A stretch of DNA of 39,863 bases from Candidatus Cacconaster equifaecalis. Its GTDB lineage: Bacteria > Bacteroidota > Bacteroidia > Bacteroidales > UBA932. How positions within the stretch are numbered: the first letter of the stretch is position 1; each line of letters begins with the position of its first letter. Below, piece after piece: positions 21,484 to 29,956 of this stretch. Made by a program: the position numbers and the translations under genes. The stretch spans positions 1-39,863 of the forward strand of contig JAGHVE010000161.1 in the NCBI GenBank assembly GCA_018064445.1. The letters are read 5' to 3'. A model generated the notes under the pieces. It was not told where the DNA came from. It worked only from the letters and a program-made list of their open reading frames with translations, and ran no database searches.

Positions 21484-23427
21484 ATGGCCAATACTACAGG
21501 ATACAAATGGAAATACAGCTCCCTCGGAGGAGCGGTCCGCATTGCCGTGGAAAGCGGAGAAGACATCGCCCACCTTGGCGAACTCGACCAGAAACTTTGG
21601 ACAGTGCTCAGTTGTCCCACGACCGGCCTGGAATTCAACCGGAGGTTTATGGAGATTCTGGATACGGACAATGACGGAAAGATAAGAATCAACGAAGTCA
21701 TCGCCGCTTCGAATTGGATCACGTCCGTACTGAAAAACCCCGACAGACTGCTTGACGACAATCCGGAAATCGGTATTGATGAAATCAACTCCGACAATCC
21801 CGAAGGAGCGGAGCTTGCCCGGGCCGCAAGAAAGATGCTGGAGTCCCTGTCGAAGGACAAATCGTCAATCTGCGACGCAGACGTTCAGGAATATATCGCC
21901 GGCATAGACCTCAAATGCGCTGCGGTGAAGGAGGCCGCCATCAAGAAGGAGACACTCAACGCCCCTTACGCCGAAAAAAGTGATGATGCCGCCGCGGCAT
22001 TCCAGGCCATCCGCGGAAAGGTTGACGACTTTTTCGTAAGGTGCAACCTGGTTCAGTTCGACGCCGACTGCAACGGAGTTCTTGACGTATCCGTCGACAG
22101 CATAGCCGCAATCAGCGGAGAGAATCTCTCCGGTTGTGCCGACAAGATTGCGGTCCAACCCATCGCAAGGCCCTCTGAAAAGTTGGAACTACCTCTCCTT
22201 CAAGGCATCAACCCTTCCTGGAAAGCGGCTTTCGAATCTTTCAGGACTCTGGTCCTTGACGAGGAGTTCCCCGGAGCAGCCTCAATCACGGAGGAGCAGT
22301 GGAAATCCGTTTCAGAGAAAATTGACTCATACACCTCACGCAAGGCCGAAATCGCGGCGGCAAGCGCCGAAGTCCTTGACGGCTCCCTGGCTGAAGAGCG
22401 TGCGTTCATAGCCCCTCTGGAAAAATTCGTCCTGCTCACCGCGCATCTTTACACCTTCCTGAACAACTACGTGTCCCTGAAAGACTTCTACCGTAAAATC
22501 CGCCCCGCAATCTTCCAATCCGGAGTCCTTTTCATAGACCAGCGGGCCTGCGAGCTTTGCGTGAAGGTCGCGGATATGGGCAAGCACGCCGATATGGCCA
22601 ATCTCAGCGGAATGTTCCTGATATACTGTGACTGTGTCTCCAAAGTCAAGGGAGAGACCATCAAGATTGTCGCGGTGATGACTGAAGGCAACATAAACCG
22701 GATCAGGGTCGGCACCAATGCCGTCTATTATGACAGGGACGGCCTTGACTGGGACGCCACCGTCACGAAAATCGTGGAGAATCCCATCAGCATACGTCAG
22801 GCTATGTGGAGTCCGTACCGAAGGTTCTTCAACTGGTGTGAAAGCCAGATCAACAAGTTCGCCGCGAACAAGGAGAGCAAGAGTTTCGACAATCTGACCT
22901 CCGCCGCGACGGATTCGTCCGCACAGGTGGCCTCCGCAGAAGGCCAGAAAGCAGATGGCGGAAAGAAGCAGGCCTTTGACATCGCCAAGTTCTGCGGCAT
23001 CTTTGCAGCCATCGGCATGGCTTTGGGCTACATCGGCTCATTCCTTGTGGCAGCGCTGACAAAGTTCTTGAAACTCTCCTGGTGGCAGATGCCTCTCTCC
23101 ATCCTGGCGATAATGCTTCTGATTTCCGGACCTTCGATGATTATTGCATATCTCAAGCTGCGTAAGAGAAATCTGGGGCCCGTCCTCAATGCCAACGGAT
23201 GGGCCATCAACTCCACTGCGATTGTCAACACCAAGTTCGGAGCCAGCCTGACAAAGACGGCACACTATCCCAAACTCAATCTGTATGACCCCTACGCGCT
23301 GAAGAAAGTTCCCGCCTGGAAGAAGTGGTTCTGGGGAATTCTCATAGTGATTGTTGTCGCTTTTGCCGTTCTATTCTTCACCGGATCGCTGGAATGCATC
23401 TTCCCCGGTTGCAAGTTGGGCAACTAG
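21484..23427 (+). CDS. Large EF-hand-containing membrane protein, function unknown
   Basis: A 647-residue protein. Its long N-terminal soluble part contains a canonical 12-residue EF-hand loop, DTDNDGKIRINE (D60, D62, D64, E71). A second, weaker loop, DADCNGVLDVSV (193-204), lacks the final Glu. Three hydrophobic segments lie near the C-terminus (about 503-523, 531-555 and 617-637), and the chain ends in a short Cys-containing tail. No signal peptide is visible. The family is unknown to me. A TACATTTG box (21447-21454) in the 38-nt gap upstream could be its own promoter, and a strong terminator follows. Confidence 0.88.
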   Translation: MANTTGYKWKYSSLGGAVRIAVESGEDIAHLGELDQKLWTVLSCPTTGLEFNRRFMEILDTDNDGKIRINEVIAASNWITSVLKNPDRLLDDNPEIGIDEINSDNPEGAELARAARKMLESLSKDKSSICDADVQEYIAGIDLKCAAVKEAAIKKETLNAPYAEKSDDAAAAFQAIRGKVDDFFVRCNLVQFDADCNGVLDVSVDSIAAISGENLSGCADKIAVQPIARPSEKLELPLLQGINPSWKAAFESFRTLVLDEEFPGAASITEEQWKSVSEKIDSYTSRKAEIAAASAEVLDGSLAEERAFIAPLEKFVLLTAHLYTFLNNYVSLKDFYRKIRPAIFQSGVLFIDQRACELCVKVADMGKHADMANLSGMFLIYCDCVSKVKGETIKIVAVMTEGNINRIRVGTNAVYYDRDGLDWDATVTKIVENPISIRQAMWSPYRRFFNWCESQINKFAANKESKSFDNLTSAATDSSAQVASAEGQKADGGKKQAFDIAKFCGIFAAIGMALGYIGSFLVAALTKFLKLSWWQMPLSILAIMLLISGPSMIIAYLKLRKRNLGPVLNANGWAINSTAIVNTKFGASLTKTAHYPKLNLYDPYALKKVPAWKKWFWGILIVIVVAFAVLFFTGSLECIFPGCKLGN

Positions 23428-23449
23428 AATTTCAAAACATATCTCAAGC

Positions 23450-23488
23450 CACAGGAGGCCGGGAAATTTCCCGACCTCCTGTGTTTTT
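23450..23488 (+). terminator. Strong terminator before the dcw operon
   Basis: CACAGGAGG / CCTCCTGTG with an inner CGGGAAATTTCCCG stem and TTTTT after it. It insulates the dcw promoter from upstream transcription. Confidence 0.9.
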
Positions 23489-23507
23489 GCGCCGGTTGAT
23501 AAAATTG

Positions 23508-23542
23508 TGGAAAAAAATGTAAAAATTTGGAAGAAAGTGGAA
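23508..23542 (+). promoter_or_regulatory. MraZ-box-like operator (four 10-bp-spaced repeats)
   Basis: TGGAA, TGTAA, TGGAA and TGGAA start at 23508, 23518, 23528 and 23538, exactly 10 bp apart. MraZ is known to bind short direct repeats (TGGGN in E. coli) separated by 5-nt spacers, also a 10-bp period. Here the array sits 57 bp before the mraZ ATG and overlaps the probable -33 element, ideal for autorepression. Confidence 0.72.
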
Positions 23543-23560
23543 AAAATAATACTACCTTTG
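23526..23560 (+). promoter_or_regulatory. Probable dcw promoter (PmraZ)
   Basis: TACCTTTG (23553-23560) matches TAnnTTTG. TTTG at 23526-23529 is 23 nt upstream, slightly long. The leader to mraZ is about 30 nt. Confidence 0.55.
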
Positions 23561-23598
23561 TGTTGCATATCACAATCACGATACATTATTCGAAGGCA

Positions 23599-24039
23599 AT
23601 GTTCATCGGCTGTTACAAAGCTAAAGTTGACGACAAGGGGAGACTGATTCTCCCCTCCGCCTTCAAATGTGCGCTTGGAGAGGGTGCGGACCTCAGGTTC
23701 GTGGTCAAGAAATCCCTCTTCTCCCCTTGCCTTGAGATGTATGCCTATGCGCAATGGGAAGCCGAGAGCGAGGAAGTCAGGAAGAAGCTCAACTTCTTCA
23801 ACAAGGAGCACGCGCAATTCTGGCGCGAGTATATGCGCGACACCGCCGTCGTAGAACCCGACGGCAAACTCGGAAGGGTGACAATTCCCAAGGAATTGAT
23901 GGCTCAGGCCGGAATAGGGAAAGAGGTCATTTTTGCGGGCAACAATCACATCATCGAAGTCTGGTCGAAAGACATATATGAATCATCCAGGTTGAGCAGC
24001 GAAAACTTCGTGGCTCTGGCTGAGAAGATTTTAGGATAG
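23599..24039 (+). CDS. mraZ: Transcriptional regulator MraZ
   Basis: I choose the ATG at 23599 (146 residues, MFIGCYKAKVDDKGR) because MraZ proteins start at this point; the track's earlier start would run through the promoter. The two tandem SpoVT/AbrB-like half-domains are visible as VDDKGRLILPSAFK and GKLGRVTIPKELM, each with the DxxGR motif. MraZ forms a ring and represses its own dcw operon. Consistent with this, a 10-bp-period repeat array lies just upstream. rsmH follows after 11 nt. Confidence 0.96.
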   Translation: MFIGCYKAKVDDKGRLILPSAFKCALGEGADLRFVVKKSLFSPCLEMYAYAQWEAESEEVRKKLNFFNKEHAQFWREYMRDTAVVEPDGKLGRVTIPKELMAQAGIGKEVIFAGNNHIIEVWSKDIYESSRLSSENFVALAEKILG

Positions 24040-24050
24040 GAGGGGCCCGA

Positions 24051-24953
24051 ATGTCAACCTATCACACCCCTGTCCTGCTGAGCCAAAGCGTTTCAGCATT
24101 GACCGTCCGAAGCAATGGCGTATATGTTGACGCCACCTTCGGAGGAGGAGGACACAGCGCCGCAATTCTGTCAAGACTGGGAGGCGAAGGGAGGCTTGTG
24201 ATTTTCGATCAGGACGAGGATGCGCTGAAGAACGCCCCGGACGACAGAAGGGTCATCCCCGTACACGGAAACTTCAGATTCATACACAATTATCTGAAGT
24301 TCAACGGCTACGGAAAAGTTGACGGGATTTTGGCGGATCTTGGGGTATCCTCCCACCAGTTTGACACTGGGGAAAGGGGGTTTTCCTTCAGATTTGACGC
24401 TCCGCTCGATATGAGGATGAACACGCGGGGCGGCAAAAACGCAGAAGACATTGTGAACGGATACAGCGAAGATCAATTGGACGACATTCTCCATCTGTAC
24501 GGCGAAGTGGAAGGCAGCAGGAAGGTTGCACGCCTCATCTGTCAGGCAAGGGAGGTTTCGCCCATACATACGACCGGAGATCTCGACAAAGCCATCGAAG
24601 CCGTTGTCCCCAAGGCTGGAAGAAGCAAATATCTCGCTAAAGTCTATCAGGCTCTCAGAATAGAGGTCAATCACGAGATGGCCTCTCTCTGCGGACTGAT
24701 GCAGGGGGGCTGCAAATCACTGAAGCCGGGCGGCATATTTGCCGTAATAACGTATCATTCGCTGGAAGACAGGATTGTCAAGAATTTTTTCAAGGCCGGA
24801 AACGCCGAAGGCCTTGTGGAGAGAGATATCAGGGGCCGGGGCGGTTCCCCCTACCGTATGGTGAACAGAAAACCTGTCGTTCCCGATGAGGAGGAGATTT
24901 TGAATAACCCCAGAGCCCGCAGCGCGAAACTCAGAGTGGCACAGAAGATATGA
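24051..24953 (+). CDS. rsmH: 16S rRNA (cytosine-1402 N4)-methyltransferase
   Basis: The 300-residue methyltransferase modifies C1402 of 16S rRNA in the decoding site. SAM-binding motif DATFGGGGHSAAIL lies near residue 27. GILADLGVSSHQFD, RGFSFRFDAPLDMRM and YHSLEDRIVKNFF follow, as in all RsmH/MraW. An unusually good ribosome-binding site (AGGAGGGG) precedes the ATG. The stop overlaps ftsL in an ATGA junction. Confidence 0.98.
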   Translation: MSTYHTPVLLSQSVSALTVRSNGVYVDATFGGGGHSAAILSRLGGEGRLVIFDQDEDALKNAPDDRRVIPVHGNFRFIHNYLKFNGYGKVDGILADLGVSSHQFDTGERGFSFRFDAPLDMRMNTRGGKNAEDIVNGYSEDQLDDILHLYGEVEGSRKVARLICQAREVSPIHTTGDLDKAIEAVVPKAGRSKYLAKVYQALRIEVNHEMASLCGLMQGGCKSLKPGGIFAVITYHSLEDRIVKNFFKAGNAEGLVERDIRGRGGSPYRMVNRKPVVPDEEEILNNPRARSAKLRVAQKI

Positions 24954-25312
24954 AGAAACCTGATATCAGGAAATGGGCGGCAAAAGGCATCAACCGGTTG
25001 GGCAAGGTGCTCAGCGGTGATGTCGTGCTCAAATTGGGGCTTGACAAGTCTCTCGGTCTCGTCTGCTACATATTCCTGCTGATAAGCGCGCTGATTGCCT
25101 GGAGTCTGACCGTCGAGAACGATATGGTGAAAATCAAGAACAACGAAAGGAAACTTGAAGAACTCAGGATACATTACCACCAAACCGAACTCAACTATAT
25201 CGGAATGGACAGCCGTTCAACCGTAAACAGAATGCTGGAGAGTTACAGTTCAAAACTGAAGGCACCGGCCTGCCCTCCCAAAAGAATCGTAATCAAAAAA
25301 GAGGAAGAATGA
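24950..25312 (+). CDS. ftsL: FtsL-like division protein
   Basis: A 120-residue bitopic protein with a cytoplasmic N-terminus of about 35 residues. One membrane segment follows (LVCYIFLLISALIAWSL), then a heptad-like periplasmic helix (NDMVKIKNNERKLEELRIHYHQTELN). Sequence is not conserved between phyla. The call rests on size, topology and position between rsmH and ftsI. FtsL bridges the FtsQ/FtsB complex to FtsWI. It overlaps both neighbours by 4 nt. Confidence 0.85.
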   Translation: MKKPDIRKWAAKGINRLGKVLSGDVVLKLGLDKSLGLVCYIFLLISALIAWSLTVENDMVKIKNNERKLEELRIHYHQTELNYIGMDSRSTVNRMLESYSSKLKAPACPPKRIVIKKEEE

Positions 25313-27315
25313 GAGCGAATCTGAGAGCATTGGGCATATCGTACGTGACAGTCATTCTTCTGGCCATCGGTTCCGTGGCCAAGATAATCGATTTGCAGTT
25401 CGTGAACAAACCCACGGACCGAAGTCTCGTGAAGAAGACTCTCGACACCCTTGTCCTCGAATGCACGAGAGGCAGCATCATTGCTTCCGACGGCAGGTAT
25501 CTGGCTTTCTCCATTCCCGAATACCGCCTCGCCTTCGACCCCAGACAATCCGAAGACACCCTTTTCCAGAACAACGTGGACGAACTTTCCAAATGCCTCT
25601 CAGATTTCTACAAGGACAAGAAGGCATCCGAGTACAGACGGATGCTTGTGGAAGCAAGGGCCGCGGGAAAAAGGTTCCTGTATGTGAACAAGAGGCTTCT
25701 GACCTATCAGCAGATGAAAGAGGTTTCGCAGTTCCCCCTGTTCAGGGCCGGACAGCGCCGGGGCGGAGTCCAGTTCGAGAAGGTGGACCATCGGACCTAC
25801 CCTTACGGCAGGCTCGGATTCAGGACACTGGGTTATCTCAAGGACAGGACCCAAAAGCCCAACGTGGGGATTGAAGGATTCTGTGACAGCATCCTCCGTG
25901 GGAAAGACGGGATGCGGCCCATCAGACTCACCGAAGGCAACAACTGGATTGTCGACCTGGAGCGCGAGACCATTCTTCCCGTCAACGGAACCGACGTACA
26001 GATTACCATCGATGTCGATATGCAGGACATCGCCCAGACAGCCCTGATGAAGACTCTCAACAAAACCAATGAGCTCCACGCCGGTACAGTCGTGCTCATG
26101 GAGGTTGCAACCGGTGAAATCAAGGCGATGGTCAATCTTGAAAAAGACGGCAAGGGCGGATTCGATGAGACCATGAATTATGCCATCGGCAGAAAGGGTG
26201 AGCCGGGATCGGTATTCAAGGCAGCCACGTTGACCTGTATGATTGAAGAGCAAAATCTGGACATTAATGACGAAGTCCCCGCCCGCGTAAACTGGAACTA
26301 CGGCAAACGCGTTTTCACGGACCATTATCTGGACAAATACGGCTCCACCATCACTGTGAGAAGAGGCTTTGAAATATCTTCCAACAACGTCTTCAGGATG
26401 CTGGCGGCAAGATATTACAGTGCGGACCCGGACCGGTTCATGGACTATCTGACCAACACTCTCCACATCACCAAGGACTTCCCCTTCGAGTTGAAAGGAT
26501 TCAACCACGCCAACATCAAGTCAACCAAGAACAGGTCGTGGAGTCCTGCCGACCTGCCTCAAATCGGTATGGGATACACTGTCGAAATCACTCCCCTGCA
26601 TACTTTGAATTTCTATAACGCTCTGGCCAACAACGGAGTGATGGTACGCCCCCACCTGATCAGGAATTATCAGAAGGACGGGACCATCATACAGGAATTC
26701 CCTCCCGAAGTTCTGGCGACCGTATGCAAACCGGAAACGGCGGCAATGGTAAGAGAGGCTATGCGCGGGGTTGTCGAGCACGAGGGGGGAACCGGATACT
26801 GGGTATTCAAGGGCTGTCCCGTCAACGTTGCCGGCAAAACCGGCACTGCACGTATAGTATTCCCGGGCACCGGGTCGTATCAGGACCGCCAGGGCAGGAA
26901 AATGCACCAGGCTACATTTGTGGGCATATTTCCATACGAAGCCCCGAAATACAGCATGATTGCGGTGGTCTATTCGGAACCGACACACGCAAATTTCTAC
27001 GGAGCCACCTGGTGCGGCCCTGTCTTCCGCGAAATAGCGGAGCAGGTCTATGCATCATCCACCAACTGGTTCGCCCCAATGGAAGAGAAGGCGGTTCTTC
27101 AAGCGCCTGCAAAAGAGACCTGCATTGACAAGACGGAATGCGGAATTCCCGATGTCCACGGACTCGGGCTGAAGGACGCCTTGTCCATTCTGGAGAAAGA
27201 AGGGTACAACGTTCTATGCTCAGGCAAGGGCAAGGTGACAAAACAGGTGCTGAAGGACAGCACTTCCAATACAATAATATTGACATTGAGCGAAAATGGA
27301 AGCAAAGATTCTTGA
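25309..27315 (+). CDS. ftsI: Septal peptidoglycan transpeptidase (PBP2/3-type) with C-terminal PASTA domain
   Basis: A 668-residue class B penicillin-binding protein. An N-terminal membrane anchor (VTVILLAIGSVAKIID) is followed by the dimerisation domain and the transpeptidase domain. The active-site motif is S301-V-F-K304 in EPGSVFKAAT, with SSN in EISSNNVFRM and KTGTA in AGKTGTARI. A single PASTA domain follows at about 605-665 (IPDVHGLGLKDALSILEKEG), as in other Bacteroidetes FtsI. It cross-links septal glycan made by FtsW. murE starts within its last 20 nt. Confidence 0.96.
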   Translation: MRANLRALGISYVTVILLAIGSVAKIIDLQFVNKPTDRSLVKKTLDTLVLECTRGSIIASDGRYLAFSIPEYRLAFDPRQSEDTLFQNNVDELSKCLSDFYKDKKASEYRRMLVEARAAGKRFLYVNKRLLTYQQMKEVSQFPLFRAGQRRGGVQFEKVDHRTYPYGRLGFRTLGYLKDRTQKPNVGIEGFCDSILRGKDGMRPIRLTEGNNWIVDLERETILPVNGTDVQITIDVDMQDIAQTALMKTLNKTNELHAGTVVLMEVATGEIKAMVNLEKDGKGGFDETMNYAIGRKGEPGSVFKAATLTCMIEEQNLDINDEVPARVNWNYGKRVFTDHYLDKYGSTITVRRGFEISSNNVFRMLAARYYSADPDRFMDYLTNTLHITKDFPFELKGFNHANIKSTKNRSWSPADLPQIGMGYTVEITPLHTLNFYNALANNGVMVRPHLIRNYQKDGTIIQEFPPEVLATVCKPETAAMVREAMRGVVEHEGGTGYWVFKGCPVNVAGKTGTARIVFPGTGSYQDRQGRKMHQATFVGIFPYEAPKYSMIAVVYSEPTHANFYGATWCGPVFREIAEQVYASSTNWFAPMEEKAVLQAPAKETCIDKTECGIPDVHGLGLKDALSILEKEGYNVLCSGKGKVTKQVLKDSTSNTIILTLSENGSKDS

Positions 27316-28762
27316 CATACTTGCAGGCATTGATACGGTAGCCGTGAAGGGGTCTCTTGAAGCGGAGGTGTCCGGAATAACTTTCGATTCCCGCAAATGC
27401 ACCCCCGGGATGCTGTTCGTTGCGATAAGGGGCGTTGAGGCTGACGGCCACAAATATATCGGGACCGCCGCCGGAAACGGGGCCGCTGCAGTAATCTGCG
27501 AAGAAGAGCCTGCCGAGCCGCTTCCCGGCTTCTGCACCCTCATCGTTGTCAAGGACAGCCGCAGCGCTCTCGCTCTTGCGGCATCCAACTTCTTCGGAAA
27601 CCCTTCATCCAAGCTCAATCTGGTGGGCATCACCGGTACCAACGGCAAGACCACTACAGTGACGCTTCTCTACAATCTCTTTATGAGACTGGGATATTGT
27701 TGCGGACTGATCTCCACAATAGAAAATTACATAGGCACGGAGAGAAGGGAGGCCGACCACACCACCCCGGACCCCGTAAGCCTCAACAGCCTGCTCGCCG
27801 AAATGGTGGAAAAAGGTTGCGGATACTGTTTTATGGAAGTCAGCTCACATTCCATTGACCAGCAGAGAATTGCCGGATTGCAGTTCGCAGGCGGCATATT
27901 TTCCAATCTGACGCACGATCATCTTGATTATCACAAGACATTCGAAGCATATCGCGACTGCAAGAAGAGGTTTTTCGACGACCTCCCGGCCGGAGCCTTC
28001 GCAATCAGCAATATCGACGACCGGAACGGAAGCCTGATGCTTCAGAACACCAGGGCGAGGAAGATCACCTGCTCCTGCCGGACATTGGCCGATTTCAATT
28101 GCAAGATAATAGAGGAAAGCATAGAGGGGATGGAGATTGAGATGGACGGCAAACGACTTTGGAGCCGTTTCATCGGAGCCCACAATGCTTACAATCTCCT
28201 GGCCGTGTACAGCGCTGCCGTGATGCTGGGAGCGGAGAAGGAGGACATTCTGGTCAATATGAGCGCACTCGGTCCGGTTTCGGGGCGTCTTGAGTGTTTG
28301 CGGGGAGGGAAAGACATAACGGCGGTTGTGGATTACGCCCATACGCCGGATGCTCTTGAGAATGTCTTGAAGACCCTCCGTGACACCTGTCGGGAAAGGG
28401 AGCTTATCTGCGTCTTCGGATGCGGAGGAAACCGGGACAAGACCAAACGTCCTGAAATGGGAGCAATCGCAGTCAGGTATGCCGACCGCGTGGTGGTCAC
28501 GTCCGACAACCCCAGATTTGAGGAGCCGGAAGCCATAATTGCCGACATAAAGACGGGTCTTGACACGAAGGGCCGAGCAAAAGCCATTTTCATCACGGAC
28601 AGAAGAGAAGCCATCCGCACCGCGATAATGACGGCACCGGTAGGAGCCGTGATTCTGGTGGCAGGCAAGGGGCACGAAGATTATCAGATCATCGGAGGAA
28701 ACAAAAGCCACTTCAGTGACAGGGAGGCAATTGATGAAACGTTTAAAGAATTAAGTCTGTAG
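27296..28762 (+). CDS. murE: UDP-MurNAc-L-Ala-D-Glu:meso-diaminopimelate ligase
   Basis: The 488-residue Mur ligase adds the third residue of the stem peptide. The ATP loop ITGTNGKTTTV is near residue 112. The UDP-MurNAc site TTPDPVSLNSLL and the carbamylated-lysine region are present. The specificity motif D404-N-P-R407 marks the meso-DAP (not lysine) type, agreeing with a Gram-negative wall. It overlaps ftsI by 20 nt. murF is not in this cluster, the usual case in this phylum. Confidence 0.97.
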   Translation: MEAKILDILAGIDTVAVKGSLEAEVSGITFDSRKCTPGMLFVAIRGVEADGHKYIGTAAGNGAAAVICEEEPAEPLPGFCTLIVVKDSRSALALAASNFFGNPSSKLNLVGITGTNGKTTTVTLLYNLFMRLGYCCGLISTIENYIGTERREADHTTPDPVSLNSLLAEMVEKGCGYCFMEVSSHSIDQQRIAGLQFAGGIFSNLTHDHLDYHKTFEAYRDCKKRFFDDLPAGAFAISNIDDRNGSLMLQNTRARKITCSCRTLADFNCKIIEESIEGMEIEMDGKRLWSRFIGAHNAYNLLAVYSAAVMLGAEKEDILVNMSALGPVSGRLECLRGGKDITAVVDYAHTPDALENVLKTLRDTCRERELICVFGCGGNRDKTKRPEMGAIAVRYADRVVVTSDNPRFEEPEAIIADIKTGLDTKGRAKAIFITDRREAIRTAIMTAPVGAVILVAGKGHEDYQIIGGNKSHFSDREAIDETFKELSL

Positions 28763-28765
28763 AAT

Positions 28766-29956
28766 ATGCTTTACCATCTGTTTGAATATCTGAAAGGATT
28801 GGGATATGACTTTCCCGGCATCGGCCTGATGCAATACATCAGCTTCCGAAGCCTGTGCTGCGCCGTCTTCGCCATCCTGTCCGCCTGGCTGTTGGGAAAC
28901 AAGACCATCAATTACCTGAGGAAGAGACAAATTGGTGAAACCGTACGTGACCTCGGACTTGAAGGTGAATTGCAAAAAAAGGGCACACCTACGATGGGCG
29001 GGGTGATAATCATAATTTCGGTGCTGATTCCCACACTGCTGTTCTGCGACCTTTCCAACACGAATATCATACTTCTCACTGTCACTACAATATGGCTTGG
29101 ACTGCTGGGATTTGCCGATGACTATATCAAGGTTTTCAAAAAGAACAAGGACGGACTCAGTCCGAAAGCCAAACTCGTTGCTCAGCTGGCCCTTGGCCTT
29201 GTCGTCGGGGCCACCCTGTATCTGACTTCCGAGCAGGGAATCAGTTACAGCCACACCACAATACCTTTTTTCAAAGGCAACGAGTTTGACTACAAATGGC
29301 TTATTCCGGGAAGCGGACCGATAGTGCGGGCATTGCAGGGAGTCCTGTATGTGCTGATAATCGCCTTCATAATCACGGCGTGCTCCAACGGCACGAATCT
29401 GGCCGACGGAATGGACGGCCTCACCACAGGAGTGAGCGCGGTTGTCGGAGCGTCTCTCGGTATTCTGGCCTACCTGTCAGGTCATACCGGAATTGCGGAA
29501 TACCTGAACATAATGCACCTGCCGGATGTCGGCGAGGTTACGGTATTCAGCGTCGCCTTCGTGGGAGCCTTGCTCGGTTTTCTATGGTACAATTGCTTCC
29601 CCGCCCAGATATTTATGGGTGACACGGGCAGCCTTGCTCTGGGAGGCATTATCGCAGTGATGGCAGTACTCATCAGGAAAGAGCTTCTCCTGCCTATCCT
29701 GTGCGGCATTTTTCTGGTTGAGAGTCTCTCCGTAATGGCCCAGAGAGTCTATTTCAAATACACGAAGAAGAAGACAGGGACAGGTGTCAGAATTTTCAGG
29801 ATGGCTCCCCTGCACCACCATTATCAAAAAGAAAATCCGGATGCTCTCCTTCAGCATCCCAAAAAGATACAGCCGGAAAACAGAATCGTAGTGCGGTTCT
29901 GGATAGTTTCCATATTGCTTGCAGTATTCACAATCGTTACACTTAAGATACGATGA
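28766..29956 (+). CDS. mraY: Phospho-MurNAc-pentapeptide transferase
   Basis: A 396-residue, ten-segment membrane enzyme that joins phospho-MurNAc-pentapeptide to undecaprenyl phosphate, giving lipid I. Seen motifs are KKGTPTMGGVIII, FADDYIKVFKKNKDGL (catalytic Asp pair), NLADGMDGLTTG, MGDTGSLALGG and APLHHHYQ. It needs undecaprenyl phosphate, the carrier that the DUF368 protein upstream in this window is thought to recycle. It starts 3 nt after murE and overlaps murD by 4 nt. Confidence 0.98.
   Translation: MLYHLFEYLKGLGYDFPGIGLMQYISFRSLCCAVFAILSAWLLGNKTINYLRKRQIGETVRDLGLEGELQKKGTPTMGGVIIIISVLIPTLLFCDLSNTNIILLTVTTIWLGLLGFADDYIKVFKKNKDGLSPKAKLVAQLALGLVVGATLYLTSEQGISYSHTTIPFFKGNEFDYKWLIPGSGPIVRALQGVLYVLIIAFIITACSNGTNLADGMDGLTTGVSAVVGASLGILAYLSGHTGIAEYLNIMHLPDVGEVTVFSVAFVGALLGFLWYNCFPAQIFMGDTGSLALGGIIAVMAVLIRKELLLPILCGIFLVESLSVMAQRVYFKYTKKKTGTGVRIFRMAPLHHHYQKENPDALLQHPKKIQPENRIVVRFWIVSILLAVFTIVTLKIR

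Noticed and set aside
23527-23598. Upstream extension of mraZ
   Set aside because: It would place the start inside the promoter and operator; family length fits the ATG at 23599.
25600-28711. Long minus-strand ORFs opposite ftsI and murE
   Set aside because: Shadows of well-recognised genes; no motifs and no promoters.
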